Shown: in pieces, positions 1-13,200 of the stretch
Layout: every line of letters starts with the position of its first letter
How positions within the stretch are numbered: the stretch's first letter is position 1
NCBI GenBank assembly: GCA_021234155.1
Contig: JAJEKV010000005.1
Span: 22,147,584 to 22,211,583, forward strand
DNA from: Isoetes taiwanensis
Taxonomy: Eukaryota > Streptophyta > Lycopodiopsida > Isoetales > Isoetaceae
Direction: 5' to 3'
DNA: 64,000 bases
Program-made: the position numbers and the translations under genes
The notes under the pieces: generated by a model
What the model was told of the DNA's origin: nothing
What the model saw: only the letters and a program-made list of their open reading frames with translations
Databases searched by the model: none

Positions 1-2640
1 GAGGGCGTGGGTTGGATCCCGTGGTTGCTCTATTCTGATAGAGTTGAGTGGAGTTGCTGAAGTGGTGGCTGGCGATAGTGCGATTGTTGCTGAGGTGTGG
101 TTTGCACTTGATAAACCATTTTGTTGCGGAGCGGTGTGGGATGAGTGCGAGGGTGCACTCTTCCAGGTGGCATGATTGCACATGTTGCATCGCTTGCAAT
201 GAGGCGAGGCCATTGGTGGAGTTGCACTCATTTGCCAAATGGCCTTGGTATTTGCAAATATGGCACATTTGGCTATTTGTGGATTAAGCGTGTTGAGGTG
301 AACAGTAGTTTGTGGAACCATGACAGGTGGAATGAGCGGGAGCTCTTGAAGAGCCACGCCTCGGGGAGGAAACATTGGCCCGAGTGATTGACAAGGTCGA
401 TAGCCTGCTCAAAGTCTTGGGGCCTTGAGTATTGAGTCATGGTCGAATGGCTGGAGGAAGTCCTTGGAGAAACCGGACCAAAAATCTGGCTGTGTGGGGT
501 ACTCCTTGAGCTTACTTAGCGAGAATGTGAAGTCGATCCGCCAAAAATCCGAGGCGGAGACTCCGTGGGCTCTTGTTGAAGTTCATTGAGTTGCTTGAGA
601 TGAAGTTGATCATCATCCGTGGTCCCATAATGAGGCAGAAAAGCGAGTTCTCATTTTCGACCCGATCTTGTTTCCAATGGCTTTTGTTGGACATGAGCCA
701 TTGATGAGCTCCACCTTGGGTGGTGGAAAAAGATGTGGAATTCCAGTTGAGGTTGCGCATGACCATTTAGGACAGCTAGAGCCTCAAATTCTTCCATGTG
801 GGCCTGAGCACTTTGGTCTAAGGGTTTGCCTTTTCGTGTTGCCAAAAGGTGGGATAAGTCGGTTTTAGTCACGAAAGGTAGATGTGAAAGTGCTTTGGCT
901 GGGCCGGGGAGCGGTATAGTGAGGATATTGAGGTTGAGTTGGATGTGGCATGGTGCTGAAGGACCACGATGAAGGGTGTGCTTGCGGTTGGAGAAAGTAA
1001 ATTTGGAGCATTGGTTTTGAGATCTGTAAGGTTGTAAGCGGGAAGGCGATGGGAAAGCGTAGGGGAAAGGATATTCTGGGTAGGCGCCAAAGGAGGCGAT
1101 GTGGATATCCGTGCCCACGGGGAGATGATGGTTGTGAAGGAAGAGGCGTATGGCACGAAGAATGATGGATGTAGGCATGTTCGGGGGTATGGAAAGTCAC
1201 GGTTGAGAAGGTTGAGCGATAAGGCCCCGAGCAAGCGGATGAGGGGACTGAGGTTGTGAGCAATGTTTGCACGCTTTGGGGGGGGCTGGGGCGAGACAGA
1301 CACGAGGGGGTTGAAGTACTGACCGGAGCCCTAGGCAGAAGATGGCCTCCCCTCTATGTCATAAGCGAGATCCATACATGTCGCTGTACGGTTTCCGGCT
1401 TACATGGCGCCCAAGCGTAGAGGCCACGAGGAAAGGAGTTCTTCTCAAGGAAATTGCAGCATGCACATGGCGTGTACAAAGTAGGATGGAATCGAACCCC
1501 GCAGCGGCGCGGTGTTTGGGGAGATGCGGGTTTCGAACTGGAAGATGACCCTCTGTGAGGACCCGTGGATCTAATGTGAGAGTCCGAGGGGACTATGTCA
1601 CGGAGCGGGAGGATTTGCAGGAAGAGAAGAAAGCGAGTAACAAAATGAGAGAAAAATGATAAGCACTTTGATATCCGTGATGAACATACATGAGCTCTAA
1701 TAGAGAGAAAACTAAAAGGAGACAAGACTCAAAACTCATCTAAAAACTCATGTGCTAGCTCTACTCATATATATAGTACAATGGCCTTGGGCCCAATATA
1801 GACACTACGGGTGATCTGGGTGCTTGGGCGCTCACGGAAGGAGGCGATTGGCGAGGAATGTTGTTGATTGCCTCTTAAAGTGCCTAGAATACTTGGCGTG
1901 GCAGTAGCCGCGGGCGGTGGTGGCAGATCACTTGTCAGCGGCGCCTCTTGTTGACCGACCCGCGGGCTTTGTGCGTGGTCTGGCTGCTTGGTCTTCTGGC
2001 GAGCCTTTGATGGCTGACCGATGGCGGCCCGAGGATCCTTGAGCTTGACACGGTGCGTTGTATGCATGAATAGTCATGTACCGGAGGCAGCCTGGGACTA
2101 ACTGCGGTTTCTATAAGCTGCAAGAATATGAGGCGCACCATGAATATACTCGGGGAGCCTCGTCGTCGACGGTAGGGTTGTCTCCGGCTTCGTCCCAATC
2201 GAGGTCGGCCATGGCCGGTAGGCGTCTCTGCGTAACATAAGGACGGTTGTGCATAAAGTGCCCGGTCGCATACACTGTAACATGCCTTATCCGTGCGGAG
2301 ACTGTTCGGGCCTCCTTAGGAATGGCCCCGTAAGAGGTTTCATTACTTCCTTGCCGACATTGCTACGTTTTTGTCGGTTTGTCTTTGAAAAGTAACTTTC
2401 TTTTAGGCCAGGTATCACGAGTTCTGTTGAGAAGGGCCGGACTTGGCCGAACGGGGTTTTGTATGGTGTGGCTGGCGGGGGCTGCGAATAAGAGTAGGGC
2501 CTTGAATCTCTGATTTCTTGGTGTGTCCTCCTCGAGGCTCAATGCCTTAGCCTCGGCCTCATAAGTGATTTTGGGTCTATGGCTTTAACCATCGTTTGAT
2601 TGATGGGGCCAACCCTTCAATATAACCCTCTACGACTCTT
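1..2640. other. Degenerate GC-rich stretch, no gene recognised
   Basis: No reading frame here matches a family I know. The longest open stretches are on the minus strand around 651-1303, in three overlapping frames. They are proline- and serine-rich, which is typical of random GC-rich sequence. Given the gag-like piece just upstream on the same strand (2651-3105), this could be the decayed downstream part of an LTR retroelement. I could not find a protease, reverse transcriptase or integrase motif. Confidence 0.4.
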
Positions 2641-2650
2641 TTTCATTCAT

Positions 2651-3105
2651 TCACGGAACATCTGACCTCAAATGCATAAACTCATCGGTGTAAGCTGTAC
2701 CAGGCATACCCATACGCTCCAACCTATAGAAGGTGCGAATCTGGCGGCATTTGTGCGGGGGCGAGGCACATAATGCGACTTGAGCGCCTTGGCGAACTTC
2801 ACGAAGTTGCAGCTGCTCTGTCGGATGCTTGGCCACGGCATAGCCCCTTCCACCAAATACGGGCAGCTCCTGTAAGGTTGGTGGTGGCAACCTTTCTGTA
2901 TCCTTCTTTGTCATTCCATAAGACTTCCCAAACTCCTTCGTCTCATCCAACCAGGATTGGCATTTAAGCGCCTCTGGATTTTCCATCGGCGGGCCAATTT
3001 CCTATTCTTCCATATACTAGTTATAGCTGTATCAACCGTCTTCACGGTACTCTTTGTCTCGGCGCTTTGCATGGTCACCCGATACCGATGAACCGAAGAC
3101 ACCAA
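2651..3105 (-). pseudogene. Retrotransposon gag-like fragment
   Basis: Two overlapping minus-strand frames (2911-3105 and 2651-2986) read as one protein after a frameshift. The first carries a basic stretch with RRLNANPGW. The second continues to RTFYRLERMG followed by YTDEFMHLRSDVP. An F..L..MG....Y..EF..LR.DVP arrangement resembles the capsid region of Ty3/Gypsy-type gag proteins. No zinc knuckle or pol motif was found nearby. The frame break and lack of a complete ORF mark it as decayed. The family assignment rests on my reading of a short motif only. Confidence 0.35.
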
Positions 3106-4998
3106 AGTGGTTGATCGTGAGAAGTGGCACTATCCTTAGAAGGAACCGGTGGCGCTTAGCATGAGCCTCCTCGGTGCAGGTGCAGGACTAGCTCGGGGAG
3201 ATGGCTACATTTGTCGCGGAGGTGGACTTCGGTGGTAGCGGAGGTAACTCGGTCCATCTTCACTGGGTTTGTTGCGGTGGGTTGGCATGCAATCACGTAG
3301 GCACACGCAATTCGCCTAAGCGCCTTTTCATTAACATCGGTTCTGTTCAAGAGTCGACCCTTTGGCGTTGGAGGTGTCACGCCAAAAGCGGCGTTCGAAC
3401 GCGTCTAAATCGAGCATAAAGAAAGGTATAAGCATATTTATACAGATAAATTCTTACAAATGGTAGCATGTTGAGCAAAAGGGTAGAGAGAACACAAAGG
3501 GAATTTATTATAAAAGGAAAAACTTTGCTATACAGGTTTCACACCAAGAGTTGGTACAAGAGTATTATACAAAGACAACATGATACAACTTCGAACATAG
3601 AGTGAAGCTCACAAAGCGACATGGAAACAAAAAGCGAAACTTCGAAAAAAGTCAGAGCCCTAGGGGTTCGCCAAAGTACAGAATTGAATAGCGAACACTT
3701 TCACGCCGCGACCCTAACGAGCTTGTAGCGTGCCGGGCTTGGACAATCAGCGGTTGAGTATTCCCATGTTGGGCTAACAATGAGAAGATTGAAAAGCCGC
3801 CGCTATAAAGCATAGAAGAGTTGCCCACGGAGGTGGTCATTGGCGTCCTCGAAAGCCTGGTGCACGCTCATACTCCAATAGTCCAGTGCGGACGCGAGGG
3901 TCAGCGGGTCCTCAAAAGCTCGTCCCTAAGAATGTTAACTATCTCCAACCCTTTTCAGCATCATAGGGTTCTCGGTGGCGGGGTTCCATCTCATAGCCTT
4001 CATCCCATTAGGGATATTAAGCCATACCTATGGCCATAGTCTGCTCTGGCGGCCGGGGTCATCCCTCCTTATCATGTCGTAATCCTCTCCTCATATTCCG
4101 GAGGGTTTCTTACATAAAGACAATTGAAATGAATATAGAGGGGTGGATAATTTTTATTATAGACCAACTTTCGAATAACCCAGCAAAAGAGGATGATAGA
4201 AGGAATAATTTTCAATTGTATTCATAAAGATAGTAATTACAATCGATGGAAAGAAAGATATATCATATTATAAAGTGGCTAAAAATTTGCCAACCCAAAA
4301 TTCCACAATCATACATGTCTGAAATCGTGAGTACAATTAATTTAAGAGCTAGGTCCTCCCTCTTCATCCATAGGCCTAGGAGGTGGTGGAGGCGATTAGG
4401 TGTCTTGGCCGAGTCACCGGGGTCTCTTGTGGCGGCCTTAAGAGATGCAACCTCGGTGGATAGGCAGCGGCCAATGGGGCTGCCGTGAGGAGCTTCATGC
4501 TCATCGAGGGGGTGGCGGCCCGGTGTAGAGAAACACGGAGGGCCCACCCACGCAGCTTGACCTCAGGCCCTAAATCCCGGGGCTATAAAAGGACTTGCCG
4601 AAAGGTGACAAAAAAGCGGGTAAGGTGGTTGCGATACCTTCCCCTTGCGGGGTCTCACGATGTGGCCACCTCCTTATCCAAATCCATGGAAACCTCCTCT
4701 TCCTTAAGTTCTTCTTTGCTCCTCCTTCACATGGAGCGGGGTTATGATATAAATCCTCTCCCTCGTCATCCCCGAACCGGGGAACCTCAATATATATTAA
4801 TATTTGGGACGTGAGGTCCCATAGCGTGAAGGCATCACGGTGGAGGGAGAGGTTGGCTCTGCATCCGCGAAGTCCGGCCGTAGCAATGTCTCGGCCGGGT
4901 TCGATAGTCTCTGGCGGGCTGAGGCAATTGCTTTGCACCTCGAAGGTAGCTCAATAGAAGTGATGTCGATGAAGTCATCCATACAATACTACGCAAGC
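3106..4998. other. No gene recognised; degenerate sequence
   Basis: Only short frames are present on both strands, and the stretch around 4040-4340 is AT-richer than its flanks. Minus-strand frames at 4263-4547 and 4570-4938 are rich in A, P and R and show no motif. It may be part of the same retroelement debris as the neighbouring gag-like piece. I see no supportable gene. Confidence 0.4.
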
Positions 4999-5604
4999 TC
5001 ATATAACCGTGGTCTTTAAGCTTGCGCTAAATCCGACCACCATGTGATAAGTGCGGATAATATCATCAAGAGAAGATATTCTTGCCCTTGGTGATAAATG
5101 GCGGAAGGGCATCCGATACGACAAGCCTATAACTTGCTCGCGGCGTGGTGGCGGCTCTTCCGCCAAGCGCTTCCAGCGGGCAGTAAGCCCATGCCTATGT
5201 GTTCGTCTTCCCCCTCCTCGAAGACTCGGGCAATTTGCCTTTCTCTGAGGCAAGGTTTCATCCTCGGCGTATTGGTCCATGAGGGGATGGCTAGGGCGAG
5301 AGAGCAACCTCAAGGTATTGCTGCCCACGATCTTGCACCACGGGCATGTGCTTGCCCCACCCGGAGCTTTTCCCTTCAGGACATCATATCGTGAGTATCT
5401 CCCCAGAGCATCTCTCGGGACTACCTCCCAGCTCAGTCTGGTTGGGGAGGATCCCAAGAGGAATACAGAGGGAGCATCTCCTCCACTGTAGAAATCAAAA
5501 ATCGGCGTATCGGGGTGCCTTTGCATGTGGGCAAGGAGATCTAAGAAGCTGGCATAGCAAAAAGGCTTGGCGGCCGGGTCGAAGGGACTTGCGGGGGATC
5601 CCAT
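4999..5604 (-). CDS. Hypothetical open frame, possible retroelement remnant
   Basis: This is the longest uninterrupted frame in the first 10 kb. The open stretch runs 5679-4999; the first ATG in it, at 5604, gives 201 residues. It contains CPWCKIVGS, an isolated C..C pair, and a basic, arginine-rich C-terminal half. I do not recognise the protein. A stretch near its N-terminus (a SFLDLLA segment followed by DTPIFDFYSGGD) has a vaguely similar layout in the minus-strand frame at 15204-15494. That hints that both are pieces of one repeat family, but this is weak. It may not be a gene. Confidence 0.2.
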   Translation of the reverse strand: MGSPASPFDPAAKPFCYASFLDLLAHMQRHPDTPIFDFYSGGDAPSVFLLGSSPTRLSWEVVPRDALGRYSRYDVLKGKAPGGASTCPWCKIVGSNTLRLLSRPSHPLMDQYAEDETLPQRKANCPSLRGGGRRTHRHGLTARWKRLAEEPPPRREQVIGLSYRMPFRHLSPRARISSLDDIIRTYHMVVGFSASLKTTVI

Positions 5605-5689
5605 TGCTCTCAGATCATGGTACCGGGCGATAAGGTCGTGGCGACCATGGCTAGAGGGAGGAGAGAGGAAGAGAAACAATTGAAATGAA

Positions 5690-6250
5690 CTTTAAAAGTC
5701 CTTTTAACTCCTTTTTTATTTAGGCTGACGTCAGCATTTTTTCATAATTAACACAAAATAAATAAGTTTTTAATACAAAAATAAAAAGCTTTTTTTTTTT
5801 TATTATTAAATACCAAAAAAATATTTACAATGCGGAACCCCGCGAAATATGCTAAGGATGCTCCCCCCGAATCCTGCGGCCGAGGGCTAAATCCTTAGGC
5901 ATTATGGTTACCCTCTTTGCGTGGATCGCGCAAAGAACAAAGTTGCGTATTAAACGGGAGCAAATCATTGAAACGAGAGCAAAAGGAATATTCCCCAAAG
6001 ATTCCTTTTTTTTTACAAAAAAGGGGGTAAAATGAGGTTAAAAAAAAAAAGATGCATGAAATTCTATTTTGACCCCAGAAATGACTAAATTTTTTTTTTG
6101 CTTGAAGGAATTGACTTTTTTTAAAGTGTCACTTTTCTTAGCAAAAAGAATGTTCTTAAAGTATGTTTTAAAGAGAAACTCTAATTTGAGGAGGATAAAA
6201 TATTTAACAAAAATTGAAGTAAGTGCGTAATTGAATTGTAGTATTCTCAA
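5690..6250. other. AT-rich non-coding block
   Basis: The base composition changes abruptly at about 5690 from GC-rich to AT-rich with long T and A runs (5789-5801, 6007-6015, 6040-6049). I see no gene. It lies just downstream of the 3' end of the minus-strand transposase-like pseudogene and may mark a junction between two inserted segments. Confidence 0.5.
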
Positions 6251-6289
6251 AATTTGAAGATAGAATCTTCATATTCACATCAAAATTTC

Positions 6290-9200
6290 TGATCTTTTTC
6301 TAAGACTTCGGTTATGTGCAAAAGTGTGAGGAGTGATGAGAGAGGGATCGGGGCGTCCTCATGTTCATTTATGCCATCGTCATCACCTTCACTTCTTTCT
6401 TTGTCACTTTCGAGGAAGTGCTTGAGTTATCTTCCTCATCACTATCAACAGACGGTGAAGCATTGTCACCACCTTCTTCATCATCTTCTTCATAATTACA
6501 AGCTTTTTAAGCAAATTGATAGTCTTCTGGCGTGAGCGATTGTCGATTTCAATTTAAAATCATAGCACAATATAGTCACGTCATTAAGGTTCGGCTTCGT
6601 CCCTACAACCCACCTTCTTGGACTTTCTCCCTTTTCCTTGGCTTCTCATTTCTAACTCATATCTACCTTCAAAAGCATTTTACGGCGTGTTGCAAGCCAA
6701 TGAATCTTGAGTTTAGTGACTAAGCCTTCCTCCTTGGCTGTGTCAAGCACTTTTTGCTATCGAGCGATTCGACCTTTGTCATCCTCCTCGGTCGGAAGAG
6801 CAATTAGCATACCTTTGGTAATTTACGTGATATTACCTTGGGGCTCATTCTGCGTCTTGGTCGAGGTACATGACTCGGTCCTCCTCGTCTTCTCTGCGGT
6901 GCAAATGTAGCCTTGCTTGGACTGCTTGGTCTTTGGGGTTGATGGAAGGTGTTAGGCCATTGAAATGGTTCTTGCAAGCTGTCTTAGAGCTATATTTTGT
7001 ACAACAATTTTACGTTTAGAAAGAAATTACTCCACCACATCCGATCTTCTTCTAAGAAGTACTTAAAAACTGAGGAAATTCCATTTTCAATGGCTTTTAA
7101 GGATGACTTCGGGAAGTGCACTTTTCTTACCTTGGACTCCTTAGGATTTTTGAGAGGAAGTTGCTCGTACGTTCTATGAAGGAAGTTAATGCGGAATATA
7201 TTTAAGGAAGCGTAATCCCTCTGGCGGACTCAGGTCCTTAGTTGTGGTATACTTCTTCCCCAGCAAGAAGCTTTGGCCATCCTTCAAGTAGAACTTGATA
7301 TGATGTTGAAAGGTGAGATCATTCAACTTGTTTTCGGCTTGTTCTCTGTTTGAGCGTTGAGAGAAAACAAACTCTCGAAATCATGAGTCTCTTTAAGAAG
7401 ATCGACCCTTTGGAGTAGGAGTGTAAGAATCTTCAATAATTCGAACTAAAGAAGGAAGGCGAGAAAGCCTTCTTCCTTCTAAAAGCGCCTGAAAAAATCT
7501 GGCTGAACATTTGGTCAATCGATCATGAGTGTGGCCTACAAGTAAAAGCAGAGCTTCACTTTTCTAAAGATCCTAGCTCCACTAACATGGCCTGATGCGC
7601 TTAAAGAGTGTTTGATTCTTGTTCTCCCTTGTAGTATTGTCAAGTTTGCGAGATAAAGCACTGGTGGTAATTGCTCTTGCTTTCATACAGGACCTTGTTA
7701 AAATTGTAATTGTGAGGTTGGTCACCATGCAAGTTTGGATACGTCAAAAAAACTTTGCACCTTAGACTTCCTTTGAAGACCATAGCTCCTACAAGGTGGA
7801 CCTTAACAAAACATTCCTCGGCACATCTTTAGGAATGTTCAAAAATGTGGTAGAGTTGTTTTTTTTTGGTCCATTCCATCAATCACAATGAGACATGTAT
7901 TGCGATTGGGCGTTCAAGAGCTTTTTTCTATGCTTGGCAAGCTTTTTCTCTCTCTGTTGCTTGTTGTTCCACGATGTCGGCAAGGTTACATTGCACAATA
8001 TCGTAGAAGAAATCAGGTCAAAGCATTTTCTCTGAAACAAGTGAGAGATTGGAGAACATGAACTTACTTCTTTCGACCTGTTTTTTTGCGGTTTTCGTTG
8101 ACTCTTTAATTACGCACACCTCGAGCAAAGCAGACATTCTATGTTTTCTAGGAATTTTCACAAGACCGAATTCACTTTTCCACGGTCACGGTGAAGTGTG
8201 AGTAAGAGATGTCTTTGAAGGCGGGTGCAAGTCTCTTTGTACTCATTAAAAAACATCTTTTGGTGATGTTATCGGTTAAATGATACATGTTCTTTGTTAG
8301 GTAGCTTCTCACATGTTTCTCTAAAATATTTCTCCATCCATGACCACGGCCCAAGGGCATGCATGGTTTACAACTCTTCTTGGTCCACAATGATCATCGA
8401 TTCTTTGGATTTTTGTCGATCTTTTGTGTATTCTAGACATTCTTGTGGACCCTAAGCGGTGGACAACCATAAAACATTTCGGCAAACTTCTTGGCCGGTT
8501 AATGTAGTGCAAGAAGGTGTTGCGATGCGGTCTTACATGATAAGCTAAGTAGGCATTACAGTGCGCCAATGTCATGGGCTGTAGTTGTCTCTAAGCTTTC
8601 GTAATTTAGCCATGTTAATTCTGTTGATGCAACCCAATGGCAGCATTTAGTTCTCAAAAGTCTCCTCATTTTACGTTCATCCATAAGATTTCTTCTTCTT
8701 GGAGGAGGAGCAAGCCCTCAAACCAAAATCCACCTTGAATTTCTTTGAAGATTGGCTTGAGAACATGTAATCTCTTTGTTCCTCGTTGGTGTCTTCATCT
8801 TACGATGAAACTTCTACTCTGGGGGTGACTTCCTACGTCTGAGTGGTGTGCTTGTAGAGGAAAGCAGAGACCACGTGAAGTTGTTCCGGAATAGGCGGGT
8901 ACTGAGTGTTAAAGGGTGGTGATGGCCCATAAGAGGTTGTGGCATCATTTGTTCTTGTACCATCTTGAAAAGGAGTTCTTGCAAACATCTCCTTTAGATG
9001 ATTTGGAATTACGCAAATCCATGTGTCACAACCCTTGTTGTGTGAAGAGGAGTGCATCTTTGGAGCTTAGTCCTCATTTGTAGTGAAGTCTGGTGAGAGA
9101 AATTGTAGTGAATCTCCACGGTCTTACGTGTTTTGTGTTCCTTGTATGTTTTGCACGAAGGAGGCGAAACTACAAAGGGGGTAGCTTGTTCTTGAGCACC

Positions 9201-9500
9201 CTTTGTTGTGGAGCTTCTGCAGGTCAGGGGATGGAACAAAGGGTGGTGGCAGCCCGCTCGAACTAGTGGTGATTCTTTGGAAGGAGATGCCGATTAATCT
9301 TTGTCTCACAGGACTTGGTGGCGGTTGGAAGGGTGGTGGAAGTCCATTACGTCTTTGGACTCGGTGTGTGCCGAGAAGCAAAACGATGAAGCGAGGTAGG
9401 AGTCGGAGAATGCCGGTCTTGAAAAAGCGGCGTTGGTCCCAAAGCGTGTCCTCGAACCGGGGCGAGCTTGAGACAACGAAGGTGGTGGAAGTTTGTTGAC
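6290..9500 (-). pseudogene. Decayed transposase-like gene (DUF7869-type motifs)
   Basis: Reading the minus strand through several frameshifts gives recognisable blocks in order. Around 8100-8170 there is a KHRMSALLEVCVIKEST stretch. At 7850-7900 there is CLIVIDGMDQKKTTLPHF, then VHLVGAMVFKG and FLTYPNLHGDQ. Near 7600-7700 come LDNTTRENKNQTL and KVKLCF followed by VGHTHDR. An acidic tail (NYEEDDEEGG, SVDSDEED) lies at 6400-6510. The DN..ENKN...GHTH..iDQ.F pattern is typical of a large, little-described family in seed-free plants, oomycetes and animals that I believe corresponds to Pfam DUF7869 and is thought to be transposase-derived. Numerous stops and frameshifts show that it is dead here. 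Its presumed start faces the start of the methyltransferase gene at 10235, so the two are divergent. Confidence 0.6.
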
Positions 9501-9900
9501 GGCGGTTTGTCATCTTAAGAAGCGCAAAGCGGTTGTAGAGTTTAGATAATGTTTCTCTCTTTCGAGCTTTTTTTCTTATTCGAATACAAGCCCATACCTA
9601 CTACAAGTAGAACTTCTCGCAACAATTAGCGAAAGGCAAACTAAAAGCTATTCCCGAATACACTAGAAGCGGAAGCGGTAAAAGGCCAAAGCGTATTCCA
9701 CTTCACATAGAAAAGCGAGCAAAGGCGGAATGGACACCTTTAAAAGGAAATTTTGGCCTTGATTTAAGTATTCAGTCTCTCGAGCTGAAGTCGCCCGGCG
9801 CCAGTATGCTCCGAATATAATATTGAGCTGTATTAGATACTCATAGAAAACATGGAGAGGTGAGTAAGAAAGTACAAGGTACAATCATTTGTGTGTGTTT

Positions 9901-10075
9901 CTTATTCGAATACACTTACGCCTTCCCTCGAGCGAAAGTGTATTCCTAATACACTTTCGCCCGAGGAAGGCGTAAGTGTGTATTCGAGAATACCATTTGG
10001 AGGAAGGCGAAATGTATTCCGAATACACTTCGCCTTCGCCGAGGGAAGGCGTAAAGTGTATTTTTGGACACTTTA
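9901..10075. repeat. Long hairpin array between divergent genes
   Basis: A near-perfect inverted repeat has arms at about 9908-9944 and 9947-9986 with almost no loop. Each arm contains ACTTACGCCTTCC or its complement and ends in GAATAC/GTATTC. A second, shorter hairpin follows around 10003-10040 (AAGGCGAA / TTCGCCTT around GTATTCCGAATAC), and a third touches 10030-10078. The array lies between the start regions of the minus-strand transposase-like and plus-strand methyltransferase pseudogenes. Confidence 0.8.
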
Positions 10076-10234
10076 CGTGATTTGGAGGAGGCTTTTAAAA
10101 CTTGTTTAGACCTGTTTTTTTGTCAAGATTGCGGTGTTGTTTTGGCATTTTGTCCTCTTTTTGCCCTTGTTTTTCCTTTTCGCAAGACATTTTGTATTGC
10201 GGAATAGTTTTTTGCCTTTGCTTTCTTTAACAAG

Positions 10235-13200
10235 ATCGTGTTTACACACAATTTACCCTGAGACAAGAAGGCGACAAGAAACAACACAAGAGGACCGTTA
10301 AAATCCCAAGTGAAACCGCACCTGAGAGAAGGGTTGAGGAGACATCTGCGCCTGCCATCTACGAAAACTTACAAACTCAATGGTTTTTTACTAGGGGTAC
10401 TTCTGGAAAGTACATCACACTTACTTTCCTACATGTCTGTCGGAGTGCTGGAGCAAAAAGGTACGATGAGAGGGAATTTGTTTGCATGGGCACCATCCAG
10501 TCCGTGAGTGAAGTAGCTGGGGAGTCCGGCCGTGAGGGAGGCTGTGGATTTTGGACATCCCAAGGCTTTATTCATGTTGATGAATCCTATTTTAGAGTGG
10601 TGAAAGTAAATCCTCGTCCTCTGTACCAGTATGTTGCTCACTACATCAGCAAGAGATCGCTCTGTGCCATCATCAACTATGTTCGAAGCACAACGAGCGA
10701 AGACTTTCCCTACAGCGAGTCATCACAAGGGGAAGAGGATGAGCAACCGAGCCCGAGCAGTTCCTCATCACAATCTGGGAGTCCATCACAGTCCGGCGAA
10801 AGGCCACCATCACCACCACCAAAGAAGCGGCCAAGGGAAGCTTGATTCTTTGCTAAAGAGCCTAAAAAAAAGCAGACGGCCTTAATTGCAGCAGAGGATA
10901 TTTCCGAGGAACCTAAGAAGAAGAAGGGGAAGGGTAAAGCACCTGGTGTTGCAATTAAAGAAAAAAAAGTTGACAAGACAGCTGAAAAGATGGAAGAGAT
11001 TAACCTGCACAAGTTTGTGCAAGGTGTAATTTACTTGCCAGTCACTTCAATGAAGCTTCCACCGAAAAATGAAGCTGGTGAAAGGCCACTTCAGGTTCGC
11101 AAAATTTATGCCGATCACTTAAGGAACCTGAAAGACAGAATAAGGAGCAATCCAAATGCTCATGTGGCCCCAATAGTTGTCCTTGTTGGCGAGGGGAAGA
11201 GTGCAAAACCCCCAAGACTATGATGGAGAAAAACGCAGAGACCTACACTCACTACGTCTTGGGAGGCAATCACGACTTTAAGGCAAGAAGGCAACTTTAT
11301 AAAGAGAAGAAGAAACCGAGGTACCTCTCGAGTCCCTCTGTTTGTCTCTTGTGGTCTTACCAGATGAAGAAGCGAAAATTGTTGCCAACACCCACAATCG
11401 CCGACAACGAATATAAACTAAAGATGAGCCGTCGACAAGATCCGGTTCATGCATGGGGAGTACGTAATATTCAAGGAAAAAATGCGGTGAGGACACGAAG
11501 AAGCCCGGCATTTTCCTTGGAGCTTAAGGAGGTGTGCCATTGAATCTTTCACTTTGAGAAATATGACGAGGCCAACAAAGGCGGATCTCTCATTGGCCAC
11601 GACAAGCTGGTTCGATTAGCTTTTAGAGATGGCAAGGTAAGCACAAAATGTATTCGAATAGCAAATCAACTATTTAACGTGAATCTTCTTGAACAGATTT
11701 GGGAACTCGAGGACCCGGATATTTACAATGTTCGGCGAGGGAGTTAAAAGAGCAAGGAAAGGAGACGACTAAGAAAAAAAAAAAGCCTCGGGGCGTACCC
11801 AAAAGAAATGACCATTACCGATGAAATGAATCTGAGGGCTTCTCGGCCACGAGCTTCTCGGCGACTTCTCCAAAAAGTTGTTGATAAGGAGTTTAGCCTA
11901 GAAGAAATGTCAAAGGAATTACACAAGTAAGTTCTACGACACAAACATTAGTTATTGCATGTTAGATTCCCAAAAACATCGTGGCTAGTGTATTCAGAAT
12001 ACACATGCCTTCCTTTACCCGGGCAATGTGTGTATTAGGAATACATTGCTGCTTGTCTCTAGAAAGGCATTGTGTATTCGGAATTACATTGCCCGATAGT
12101 GAAGGAAGGCATGTGTATTCGGACACACATTGCTCCTCGAATGTTGGCTGTGTATACGGAATACGCATGCGTTCCTTTAGAGAAACAATGTGTTTGTCCT
12201 GTAGTAGAACTATTTTTACGCATATTGTTTCGAGGTAGCATCACAAGTTAACCGGTTTGTATTCCAGAATACAAATAGCTTGACTTGTATTTGTTTTTCT
12301 TTTACGTTGCCTTCATTCTTTCGTTTAAACTCATTGTTTCCTTAACGTCTTGCGAAAAAAAAAAGCGTCATAACATGTCAAACATGTTTGATGGAGCAAC
12401 TAAACGTCGACACATGGGAAAGGTGCAAGGAACTCTACCCAATTGCCACATCCGGACGGCGCATTGTCCAATATTCACCAAATTTTGAAATTTTGGGTAA
12501 TTACACTTAGAATTCCTTTCTCTGCACAAACGATCTCTTGACAGTTGTTGTTTTGTTTTTCTTTAGAGCAAAAAGAAAAATAAAGACCTACCCGAGGGCT
12601 TTATGAATTTGGTTAGAACAGCACGGGAAGAGAGGTCGTTAGCTAAAAGAAGAACTGTTGAGCCAGAACCATCCGACTACGAGAGATTCTGCATGTTTGA
12701 TCAAAACAATTTATATTCAATCATTCATGGTGATTGCACGAACCTTGTCGGAACGGTTAAGCCACAGGACTTTACTTTGGTTATTCGACCGCCCTATGGG
12801 TTTAAGCTTAAAAGGCGGCGAATCTGACGACCAGCCCTTCAAATTTTCGGAGTTTAATGCTTTTATTGAAGGAATCAAGCGGATCTCAACGGCCAAACAT
12901 TGGCGTTTAGTTACGTTCCATTCGAGCATGCGATCGGCTTGGTGGAATCGGCTTTCAAAAATCACTTTGGTTCTCCGGTTCGAGGTGGGATATGAAAACC
13001 TTGTGCGGTAAAGTCTTATTCGAATACAATTACTTTTCTCTTTAATTACGTAGTGTGTATTAGGAATAGTATTTTCTGTTTACGGTTTTGAAGTGTTTTC
13101 TTGTTTTTGCTAATATCACTTTAAATGCTTTACTAGGTACAAAGCGAACATCAACTACCATGGTGGAGGACCAAGGTTGCTCGACAAGGTAGAGTACCTT

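Noticed and set aside
1485-1545. tRNA-like TTCGAA-containing segments near 1490 and 1535
   Set aside because: Only a T-loop-like string is present. No acceptor stem or D-arm pairing could be found.
9663-9884. 73-residue minus-strand ORF as a real gene
   Set aside because: It has no motif or conserved-looking composition, and it lies in the intergenic space next to the hairpin array.
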